DNA of 64,000 nucleotides from Ereboglobus sp. GTDB lineage: Bacteria > Verrucomicrobiota > Verrucomicrobiia > Opitutales > Opitutaceae. The first letter of the stretch is position 1. Each line of letters begins with the position of its first letter. This document shows, piece by piece, positions 58,501-64,000 of this stretch. Both the position numbers and the translations under genes were made by a program. The notes beneath the pieces were generated by a model. The model ran no database searches. It was given only the letters and a program-made list of their open reading frames with translations, and was not told where the DNA came from. The DNA lies in NCBI GenBank assembly GCA_029974595.1, contig JARKRC010000063.1, positions 85,944 to 149,943 of the forward strand, in the 5' to 3' direction.

Positions 58501-61500
58501 AAAAATCCCGTGCGTCTTCGTCTGCATGGCATCGTAAACAGCAACGACACCTGGACCGAGAATGCGATCACTTGGGACAATGCGCCTGCTGCGGCAAACT
58601 CGCAGACCGCGCCCGGCGCCGGAACAGTGCCGCTCGCCGAGGTCACTGTTGACGTGGCGTCGCGCAATGCCGGCGATACCGTCACCTTTGCCGATGCGCG
58701 CATCGCCCAGTTTCTCAATTGGGCAGCCGGACGCCGCGGCGATCTTTACGGCAGCGGCCTCGCCAGCGACGCCGACCACCGGGTCACGTTTGTCGTCACT
58801 TCCATCGACGAGGGCCCGGAGTTTGCCGGCGTGCGTTTTGCCGACAAGGAAACCGGCGGCGCCGCCGCGCCGTCGCTCGCATTTCAAGTCGGTGCGCCGT
58901 CCGCAACCACGGCTGCGAAGCTCGAAAACGACCGTTATGTCGTGACTCTCGCCAGTGACCGCGGCGTTGACGTGAAAGACAAGACCACCGGCGCCACGGC
59001 GCACTTCTCCGCCGCTTTTGAGGTCGTGCACAATGACGCGGATCCGGAGTTTGCCTATGCCGAGACGGGTGTTTCGGCGATGGCCACGAGCGGAACGATA
59101 CGAATCTCGCTGCCGACATGGAAATCGTCGGGAACCCCCGCGCATGATTATGGCGCGGCGGACGGCACCCGTGTTTCGCTTTCTCCCAGCCATGCGACGG
59201 TCAGCGACGGACGCATCATGTGGCGCTTTGCCCCGGGCGCGGTCGCCATCGCCGGATTCCATGCATCCCTCGATCTGCCCGCGGGCGCTGCGGCGCCGCG
59301 TTTGCGCTGGACGCTTTCGCCGGCGGCTTCGCGTTACCATGCGGTCGCATTTGCAGGTCTGCCCGCCGTGGCCAACGACAATGTGAACACTTTCTACATG
59401 CCCGGAATTTGGAACGAACGGCGTTTCCCGGATAAGCAATATGTCATCGATGAAGTGCGCGCAACGACGCCCGCCGTGCTGCGCCAGCTTTCGGGCGAAA
59501 CCGTCGTCGCCGGTGTTGCCGTCGATCCGTTTGAAATTCCGAACCGTGTTTCCGCAACGAAGGCCGATCGTTTCAACACCAGGCACAACTCGCTCTTCGG
59601 CCTCGCGACAAACACGCCGGACAGCGCCAAAAACGTCCCGACCGTCATCGCGCCGCTCTACGGCTCGGCGGGTTCGCTGACGGATGGCACGCAATCCTTC
59701 TCCGTTCGCCTCATGGTCCGGGATGGTTCGCTCGACGATGCCGTTCGCGACGTTGTCACCAATGTTTACGGCTTCCACGATTACCGCCGGAACCTCGCAG
59801 GCGGCTCGCTCAACACCGCGCTCGACAATCTTTTCGATTTTCTCCTCGACGAAACTGTCGATCCGGAGACGGGCAAGCCGACCGGCTACAGCTACTGGCT
59901 CGAAAACGAAAAGGCCAACAGCTACCAGAACGACAAGCCGGGTTACGCGCGTTTCCAATCCGCCGCCACGGCGCTCAGCCTTGCGATGGTGCGCGACGAC
60001 CCTGCCTATTACGAAAAACGCGCGCTTCCCACGATCGAGTATTTCATTTCGCGCGACAATCAGATCACCAAAATCGACGGCTACGATCCCGAGTACCCGA
60101 TGGGCGGCCCCGTAAAGGCATACGGCTCGGCGGATTTCTTCACGCTGCTCGCCCTGACTGGCGGACGCACAAGCGCTTTCAGCGTCCTCGCGGATCAGGC
60201 CTGGACAAAATCCGACGGCGGCTCGACGCCGCTCCTGTCGCTCTTCGGCGACAACGATGTGCTGACCCGCGATCAGACTTACAGGTTCGCCCATCAGGCG
60301 TGGTATTCGTTCGTCGCGGGCTACCGCGCCACGGGCAATGACGCCTATCTCAAAAAAGCCCGGGCCATTGCCGACAATTACATCAAGTTCCGCTACACTG
60401 ACGGCCCCGCCGCCACCTTCGGCGATGTTCCCGGCGGCTTCTGGAATCAAATCGCCGGGCGCTGGGATTTGTTGCTGGAGATGTATGAACTGACCGGCGA
60501 TGCCGCCTATGCCGAAAACGCCATGAAGGCGATGGACGGCTTTGTGCGCCATCTGCATTTCGCCCCGGCGTTGAACGATCTCAGCGTGGACGGCGCGAGT
60601 GCGATCACCCCGTCCGTCAAATCCTGGATGGTGTCCGAGGTGGGCTTGCCCTCGGAAGCGAGCGATACGTCCTCCGGCCATCGCGCCATCTTCATGGGCG
60701 CATACGCCGCGCCGTCGCTCATGCGCGTGGCGGGCCTGACAAGCGATCCGTTTTATGCGGCGGTTTCGCGGTCCACCATTGTCGGACGCTGGCTTAATTA
60801 TCCCGGCTACACAATCCGCAGCCGCTACAAGGCCGACGTGCTCGGCGCCGATTATCCATTGCGCTGGTTCTCCGACTACCAAGGCACGAGCGCGCATTAC
60901 AACCACCCGGCGATGCTCGCCGCGTTTGGCATCGATTTTCTCATGTCCGATGTCGAATACAAATCGGCCCAGGCGATTCGTTTCCCATACCAGATCAGTG
61001 ATTCGAGAATCTACTTCCGGGGCCGCGCGTTTGGCGCCGCCGCGGGGGAATTTTATGGCGAGTCGGGCGTCTGGCCCTGGATGCCTCGCGGGCTTGTCAC
61101 GCTCGCGGGGGAAAACGCGGCGCAGCTCAATTACGTCGCCGGCCGGGGCAACGGGCGCCTCTACATCGCGTTCATGAATCAATCGGCGAACGCTGTCACC
61201 GCGACTGTTTCGCTCCGCGCGGACAAGGTTCAGCTCGCGCCCGGCGCGCGCATGCGCGTGTGGATCGACAACGCGTTTCAAGGCTACGGCGCCTTCAACA
61301 ATGCCGTGACGACTGTCACGGTTTCGCCGGGCGGCATCACTGCCATCGCCATCGACGACGCCGCTCCGGCGCTTGCCCTTCAGTCGGATTACGAGCACGG
61401 GCACGGAAAGGCGTTGCCGGCGGAGAGCTTCAGCCAGCGCGCCGATCTGCAGCTTGGCCGTGTGACGGGTGTGGTAATCTCCGTTTCTCCGTCGCGCCAA

Positions 61501-63864
61501 AGCGCCTATGTCTATCTTGAGGCCGGCACGGACGTGATCACTTCCGCCACGTTGAAATACAGTATCAACGGCGGCGCCGAGCAGACGGTCGTCAAGGCCG
61601 CGTATCCGTTCGAGTTCAGCGTGCCGCTGCCGGGCGATGCCCAATACTTCACCTATTCGGTCACGGGCGAACCGGCCGGGGGCGGCGCTGCCGTAGGCGG
61701 GTTGGAAGACACGCTCTATCTTGCCACGCCTCCGCTTATCACGCGTCATCCGGAAAGCATTTCCGTGAACAGCGGCGAGCCCGTGCTCTTCAGCATCGAT
61801 ACGGACGATCCCGGCGGCCAGTACACCTATCAATGGTTTAAGAATGATGTTCCGATTCCAAACGCTCGTTCGTCGTCCTACGGATTCATCGCCACGATGG
61901 CCGACGATGGTGGCGAATACTATGTCGTGGTCACAAAGGGACTCATAGACGTTGTCAGTGATCCCGCCACGCTCACCGTGATCCCGAAGCCGGATGTGGT
62001 CATTACGACACAACCCGCCGGCGAAGCGCTTCCCGCGGGCACGCCGCACACGCTCGGCATTGTTGCGGAAAATGCGGAGGGTTACCAATGGTATAAAAAC
62101 GGCCAGCCCATCCCCGATGCCACTGCAAGCACGCTTGCCCTCGCGGGCGCGGAATACGAAAGCGGCAGCTACCATGTCGTCGTGCACGGCATGGTGGGCG
62201 GCGTTTTCGGGTCGCTGGCCAGCGATATCGTCACAATGACCTTCACTCCGGTCGCAGGCGCGCCGCGTATCACTGTCCAGCCGCAGGGCAAGGCCGTCAC
62301 CGCCGGCTCGGCGTTCACACTCTCGGTCACGGCGACCGGCGCGGCTTCGTATCAATGGTACCGCGACAACATCGCCATCCTTGGCGCGACCACTTCCGTC
62401 CTCGCGCTTCCGGGTGCGCAATCGGATGATGGCATTTATCACGTCGTGGCTGCCAACAATGTCGGAAGCACCGTCAGCGCCCGCGCTGTCGTCACCGTGA
62501 TGCCGAACCCCGTGCAAATCACGGTGCAGCCCGTCGGCGGCATTGTGCAACACGGCTCGCAGCACATACTCTCCGTCACTGTGAGCGGCGAGGCTGAATA
62601 CCAATGGCGCAGGGACGGCGTGCCGATACCCGGAGCCACGTCCTCCACGCTTGTAATCTCCGGGCTTCCCTCGGATGCGGGCATTTACGACGTGATCGTC
62701 ATCACGCCCGTTGGCACGATTACCAGCGGCGCGGTAACAGTGACGATCACGCCGAACCCTGACAGCCGGTTCGCGCAATCTTCCGCGATCGCGATGGACG
62801 CCGCCGGCGTCCTCTACGTCGCCGATTCCGCGCGCCACGTCATACAGGCGGTTTCGAATGCCAGAAACGTCTCTGTGTTTGCCGGCGCGCTTGATGCGGC
62901 TGGTTCCCTCGACGGCGCCGGCCTCTCAGCGAGGTTCAACAAACCCGCCGGCCTCGTCGTGCGCAGCGGCACGCTCTATGTCGCCGATGCGGGCAACAAC
63001 GCCATTCGCACGGTCTCGATTCCCGGCGCCTTGGTGTCCACGCTCGTGTCCGGTGCGAACTCCGACGCGAGCAAGCGCCTCTCCAATCCCGGGGCCATCG
63101 CCGTTGATTCCGCAGGCAATGTTTACATCGCCGACACGGGCAACAACGTCATCCGCAAAGTCGACGCATCCGGCACCCTGTCCACGATTGCGGGCGCGCC
63201 CGGCGTCTCCGGCACAACCGACGCCAGCGGCACGCTCGCGCGCTTCAACGCGCCCTCCGGCCTTGCGATTTTCGAAACCGGAAACAGCGGCACACTCTAT
63301 ATCGCGGACACCGGCAATAACACGCTGCGCGCCATCTCGCTCGGCAACGGCGCGGTCTCGACGCTTGCCGGCCGGCCTGCCGTCGCCGGTTGCGAGGACG
63401 GCGCGGGCGCCGCGGCGCTCCTCAATGCGCCCCGCGGCCTCGTCCTCGACGGACCCGATCTCTACTTCGTGGACACGGGCAATTCCATCATTCGCAGATA
63501 TGCGGGCGGCGCCGTTTCCACTGTCGCCGGCTATCCCGGAATCGGCAGCCTCCCCGGCGTGCCGGGCTTCAAGGACGGCAACGGTACGAACGCATGGTTC
63601 GACCATCCCGAGGACATCACGATCGCGCCTGACGGCACGCTCTACGTGGCCGATACTGGCAACCGCGCGCTCCGTTCAATCGACGTCAACGACCGTGTCG
63701 CCACGCTCGCCATCACAGCCACGACCAGCGGCAGCACAACACCCCCGCCATCTTCCGGCGGCGGAGGCGGAGGTGGTGGAGGCGGCGCGCTTTCGCCCTG
63801 GCTCCTCCTTGCGCTGGCAGCCCTCGCGGGTGTGCGCAGGCTCGTGATTGCCCGCGGCAAATAA
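52567..63864 (+). CDS. 3765-aa multidomain surface protein (lectin-like, Ig-like, (alpha/alpha)6, NHL)
   Basis: Signal peptide to about residue 41 (core MSFLLVSLLVFAAG); an in-frame ATG at 52597 is an alternative start. Domain order by eye: four lectin-like domains of about 265 aa (43-308, 316-568, 837-1098, 1364-1630); nine Ig-like domains in groups of three between and after them (570-835, 1099-1363, 1631-1893), each with a YQW motif; a DNRLRE/CBM96-like domain (1894-2111); a beta-sandwich plus (alpha/alpha)6 region with a C-terminal extension (2112-3053), homologous to the protein at 19794, with GHRAIFMGAY (His2705) and SAHYNHP (His2777-His2780); four Ig-like domains (3055-3397); six NHL blades such as LYIADTGNNTLRAIS (3398-3717); and a tail of ten Gly, the hydrophobic stretch WLLLALAALAGV and RRLVIARGK. 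Likely a cell-surface, glycan-binding enzyme. Confidence 0.85.
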   Translation: MKAHTTFDPMRLMTFRNFFPMSFLLVSLLVFAAGIPSPVRAQTVNAKVMVDFNGYVPGAIYSGPSSTQPLGIDVGFAATADHWEGATNPVQVVTGSLALDYPTNYAIVQQTGSSSMVARITFSTPATALRQQYRTLAEPMVGTIWGSFLMRQSKTESEGASVYQMTGLTFNIGTNTVDIGTAAAGNKRRIFAIGSTLAISSNSGTITGAPTVEVPDQYAANETALTLFRYNTSTKQLDVWVDPSLPSHPVQLSTVSAAWSGTCDLLGTGSLSILGIGGNYYVDGGKSGDLDAIRLDNTGDAYFAVTGISKFAPVDLVTAPVVADFNNCNLGSLNGQGGGAGFAASGSWAAGTSVLVVIAEDLVPPASTRYAVTQPSVNPRSVQAGNVSALYIRQQHRALETPLSGSVWGSFLVRNANAVQKTGITFNLVAGSGSLDAAANQVRWLYANGTSLELRSNTANASGPVENIPNVFALNETALVLFNYDTAAKRIRVWVNPVLPDSAAGLSSLAPVYDSGAVEFDLFGGSNQLSTIGVMGNTPPETAYKSGVLDALRLASGANGYYAVTGLPVPPEILASPETQSILEGGTASFTVSATGNWGLSYQWLRAGTALPLATGGTLTITNAQASDAGEYRVVVINSGGIGMAVSAPANLIVGQAVPLEILSGPTIQPSSTVASGTTVSMVVTGTGTEPLSYQWLKSGSNIAGATSGTYTIGSVAVAHAGDYSARLSDGTGTSVYSGTVTLTVLGPPVITAQPQSRTAYKGESATFTVSATCASPMTYQWYHGGTAIAGATDASYIIPSVDSADAGAYRARVYNADYTTYYVDSSNATLTVKFVDVGSAPVNADFNDCNAPANGRLDNAANDNTGVGFSNIKWEGNSGVPCIAYEDLVAPAFTRYAIAQAGNPRSVWGNNSGANIIRQGYRTLTSPLSGTVWGSFLVNNGNATHMTGVTFNLVGGANGVISETANNTRWLYARGTSLVVRSNTGAEAANVPGVFTFGQTALVLFSYDTAAKKLNVWVNPVLTDTTEGMDSVAPTYTSGATPLELFGTEFPNGALGRIGVMISAGQTSPTNAGKIDAIHLSSGANGYYDVVGFPKRPIILTQPASQVIDYGQPAAFTVSATGVGELAYQWRHSGTDIPAATGTTFSIASAQPLDRGHYDVVVSHRYGAGSVTSNTVSLLFRDEVVPLSVTSLQLIPSSTVHTGTAVSMIATGTGTDPITYQWLKNGTTISGATSGTYTIDPVSPADTAAYSVRLNDLAGVPVVSGTLSLSVLGPPIILTQPVSQTVMGSSSVSFSVSATCVSPMAYQWYLDSVEIPGATAATYGIPRAQMRDAGDYSVKVSDADYPQYYTFSSTAALTVIPVDTRQAAVIADFNDYPNVNTDIKLVENTGSGFSETKWGTQTGAIQTIAGDLVPPSATRYGIRQPVDAPNAPRSVYLNNTGAMMRTQERSLATPLSGVVWGSFLVNNSNAEHRSGVTFNLNQTAGTISDTSGPFMRWIHAKGTSLVIYSSGTNATATTAKDTVTIPGAFILGQPALVVFSYDTAAQKLNVWVDPALTDKAGDFASVRPAYTSGDTPFDLFGESRTLSRIGVVIGTINGTSPGNSPVFDSLRLSSGANGYYDVTGISVPPTILTQPAPKTAVSRGANATLTVSATGVGPLLYQWTFWGTAIPGANAASLAISNVQAGNVGEYQVIVTNDGGPGSVASDKAVLLVSEDVVPLAITQQPSLTPSTVVDGTPVSLSVTAVGTPPIKYQWRKNGVAIEGATGGAFELASARVEDSGDYDVVITDLALGKVTSAVVPLRVQIPPSIITQPQNATSYEGGPATFVVEALGTDITYQWKRNGTPVAGGTNATLALNNLTAADNGATYMVVVANSVGSVDSASAALTLKGSTKPPQSGSAVSTGDATIENGSNSTTNLNGSGLIVAASGTTDGARKSYLSFDLPLAVESEDAASASLALTLGNAPFIATGTAAMPPKNPVRLRLHGIVNSNDTWTENAITWDNAPAAANSQTAPGAGTVPLAEVTVDVASRNAGDTVTFADARIAQFLNWAAGRRGDLYGSGLASDADHRVTFVVTSIDEGPEFAGVRFADKETGGAAAPSLAFQVGAPSATTAAKLENDRYVVTLASDRGVDVKDKTTGATAHFSAAFEVVHNDADPEFAYAETGVSAMATSGTIRISLPTWKSSGTPAHDYGAADGTRVSLSPSHATVSDGRIMWRFAPGAVAIAGFHASLDLPAGAAAPRLRWTLSPAASRYHAVAFAGLPAVANDNVNTFYMPGIWNERRFPDKQYVIDEVRATTPAVLRQLSGETVVAGVAVDPFEIPNRVSATKADRFNTRHNSLFGLATNTPDSAKNVPTVIAPLYGSAGSLTDGTQSFSVRLMVRDGSLDDAVRDVVTNVYGFHDYRRNLAGGSLNTALDNLFDFLLDETVDPETGKPTGYSYWLENEKANSYQNDKPGYARFQSAATALSLAMVRDDPAYYEKRALPTIEYFISRDNQITKIDGYDPEYPMGGPVKAYGSADFFTLLALTGGRTSAFSVLADQAWTKSDGGSTPLLSLFGDNDVLTRDQTYRFAHQAWYSFVAGYRATGNDAYLKKARAIADNYIKFRYTDGPAATFGDVPGGFWNQIAGRWDLLLEMYELTGDAAYAENAMKAMDGFVRHLHFAPALNDLSVDGASAITPSVKSWMVSEVGLPSEASDTSSGHRAIFMGAYAAPSLMRVAGLTSDPFYAAVSRSTIVGRWLNYPGYTIRSRYKADVLGADYPLRWFSDYQGTSAHYNHPAMLAAFGIDFLMSDVEYKSAQAIRFPYQISDSRIYFRGRAFGAAAGEFYGESGVWPWMPRGLVTLAGENAAQLNYVAGRGNGRLYIAFMNQSANAVTATVSLRADKVQLAPGARMRVWIDNAFQGYGAFNNAVTTVTVSPGGITAIAIDDAAPALALQSDYEHGHGKALPAESFSQRADLQLGRVTGVVISVSPSRQSAYVYLEAGTDVITSATLKYSINGGAEQTVVKAAYPFEFSVPLPGDAQYFTYSVTGEPAGGGAAVGGLEDTLYLATPPLITRHPESISVNSGEPVLFSIDTDDPGGQYTYQWFKNDVPIPNARSSSYGFIATMADDGGEYYVVVTKGLIDVVSDPATLTVIPKPDVVITTQPAGEALPAGTPHTLGIVAENAEGYQWYKNGQPIPDATASTLALAGAEYESGSYHVVVHGMVGGVFGSLASDIVTMTFTPVAGAPRITVQPQGKAVTAGSAFTLSVTATGAASYQWYRDNIAILGATTSVLALPGAQSDDGIYHVVAANNVGSTVSARAVVTVMPNPVQITVQPVGGIVQHGSQHILSVTVSGEAEYQWRRDGVPIPGATSSTLVISGLPSDAGIYDVIVITPVGTITSGAVTVTITPNPDSRFAQSSAIAMDAAGVLYVADSARHVIQAVSNARNVSVFAGALDAAGSLDGAGLSARFNKPAGLVVRSGTLYVADAGNNAIRTVSIPGALVSTLVSGANSDASKRLSNPGAIAVDSAGNVYIADTGNNVIRKVDASGTLSTIAGAPGVSGTTDASGTLARFNAPSGLAIFETGNSGTLYIADTGNNTLRAISLGNGAVSTLAGRPAVAGCEDGAGAAALLNAPRGLVLDGPDLYFVDTGNSIIRRYAGGAVSTVAGYPGIGSLPGVPGFKDGNGTNAWFDHPEDITIAPDGTLYVADTGNRALRSIDVNDRVATLAITATTSGSTTPPPSSGGGGGGGGGGALSPWLLLALAALAGVRRLVIARGK
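52693..57455 (+). repeat. Four copies of a ~265-residue lectin-like domain
   Basis: Copies at about nt 52693-53490, 53512-54270, 55075-55860 and 56656-57455, the last three better matched to each other. Shared marks: ADFN near the start, PRSV, a VWGSFLV core, GVTFNL, ALVLFSYDTAAKKLNVWVNP, LFG, and a closing SSGANGYYDVTG. Groups of three Ig-like domains separate copies 2, 3 and 4. The domain resembles secreted concanavalin-type sandwiches; I do not recognise a named family. Confidence 0.8.
62756..63715 (+). repeat. Six NHL repeats (beta-propeller)
   Basis: Six blades with the pattern LYVADTGNNxIRxVS are spaced irregularly (about 45-65 residues): LYVADSARHVIQAVS, LYVADAGNNAIRTVS, VYIADTGNNVIRKVD, LYIADTGNNTLRAIS, LYFVDTGNSIIRRYA, LYVADTGNRALRSID. 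NHL propellers usually mediate binding. They sit just before the C-terminal anchor, so they would be close to the membrane. Confidence 0.88.
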
Positions 63865-64000
63865 TCGCACTCGGTCGGCGGAAAAAAACATGTGGACTGG
63901 AAAACCGGGCGCGGCGGCTTCATGATGGCACGCCGCCCGCCCTCAATCTTCTGGTTCGGAGTTTCGAGAGCCATCCAATCAGCAGCGGCTTTGCGACTGG

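Noticed and set aside
55480..62838. A 2452-codon open frame on the minus strand, antisense to the 3765-aa gene
   Set aside because: The + strand product has signal peptide, recognisable repeats and a sorting tail. The antisense translation is Arg, Gly and Ala rich without motifs; such long antisense frames arise from high GC and codon bias.
63920..64000. Possible 3' end of a minus-strand gene entering from the right
   Set aside because: A 26-codon open stretch ending in TGA is consistent with a gene end, but it is too short to distinguish from chance.
1..64000. CRISPR arrays, insertion sequences, prophage or integrase genes, tRNA and rRNA genes
   Set aside because: Looked for regular spaced repeats, transposase motifs and RNA gene patterns in the gaps; none was seen. 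Internal repeats in the large genes are protein-domain repeats.

Overview
The window looks like a chromosomal segment of a Gram-negative member of the Verrucomicrobiota, most likely the Opitutaceae. This is inferred from the lipid A gene lpxK, outer-membrane beta-barrels ending in aromatic residues, very large autotransporters with beta-strand repeats, a wealth of secreted glycan-active enzymes, high GC coding sequence with long open antisense frames, and few obvious Shine-Dalgarno sites. No rRNA, tRNA, CRISPR array, transposase or phage gene was seen.

Layout. (1) 1-10315: the 3' end of a TonB-dependent receptor, a 1499-aa autotransporter, a secreted sialidase-like propeller protein, and a fusion of a sialate O-acetylesterase-type SGNH esterase with an Asp-box propeller, all on the + strand. 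(2) 10357-19709: a housekeeping block with comF, accD, folC, ribF, a small membrane-anchored protein, a class V aminotransferase with panD, lpxK, and an M29 aminopeptidase. (3) 19794-42570: a dense saccharolytic cluster. It holds two large secreted (alpha/alpha)6-type proteins, a GH97 enzyme translationally coupled to a GH110-type alpha-1,3-galactosidase, two more right-handed beta-helix proteins, a small secreted protein, a GH106 alpha-L-rhamnosidase, a second SGNH acetylesterase, and a GH105-DUF2264 fusion. (4) 42877-63864: a 2346-aa autotransporter with chlamydial Pmp-like motifs, a second TonB-dependent receptor, and a 3765-aa multidomain surface protein ending in Gly10, a hydrophobic helix and an Arg-rich tail.

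How it fits together. Regions 1, 3 and 4 read as one or more polysaccharide utilisation loci without SusD: surface-displayed autotransporters and the giant Ig/NHL protein could bind glycan, secreted esterases and glycosidases could trim acetyl, galactosyl, rhamnosyl and uronyl side chains, and the TonB receptors could import products. A rhamnose-, galactose- and uronate-containing plant-type glycan is my best guess at the substrate. No gene for sugar transport through the inner membrane or for sugar catabolism is in view.

Most notable observations: an undescribed (alpha/alpha)6 family in three settings, one inside the 3765-aa protein; a 265-aa lectin-like domain repeated four times; three divergent GH110-like beta-helices, two keeping an identically spaced Asp triad and one losing an Asp; a recurring GTCAA-N3-TTGAC-like motif upstream of secreted-protein genes; and an AccD that has lost three of its four zinc-ribbon cysteines.
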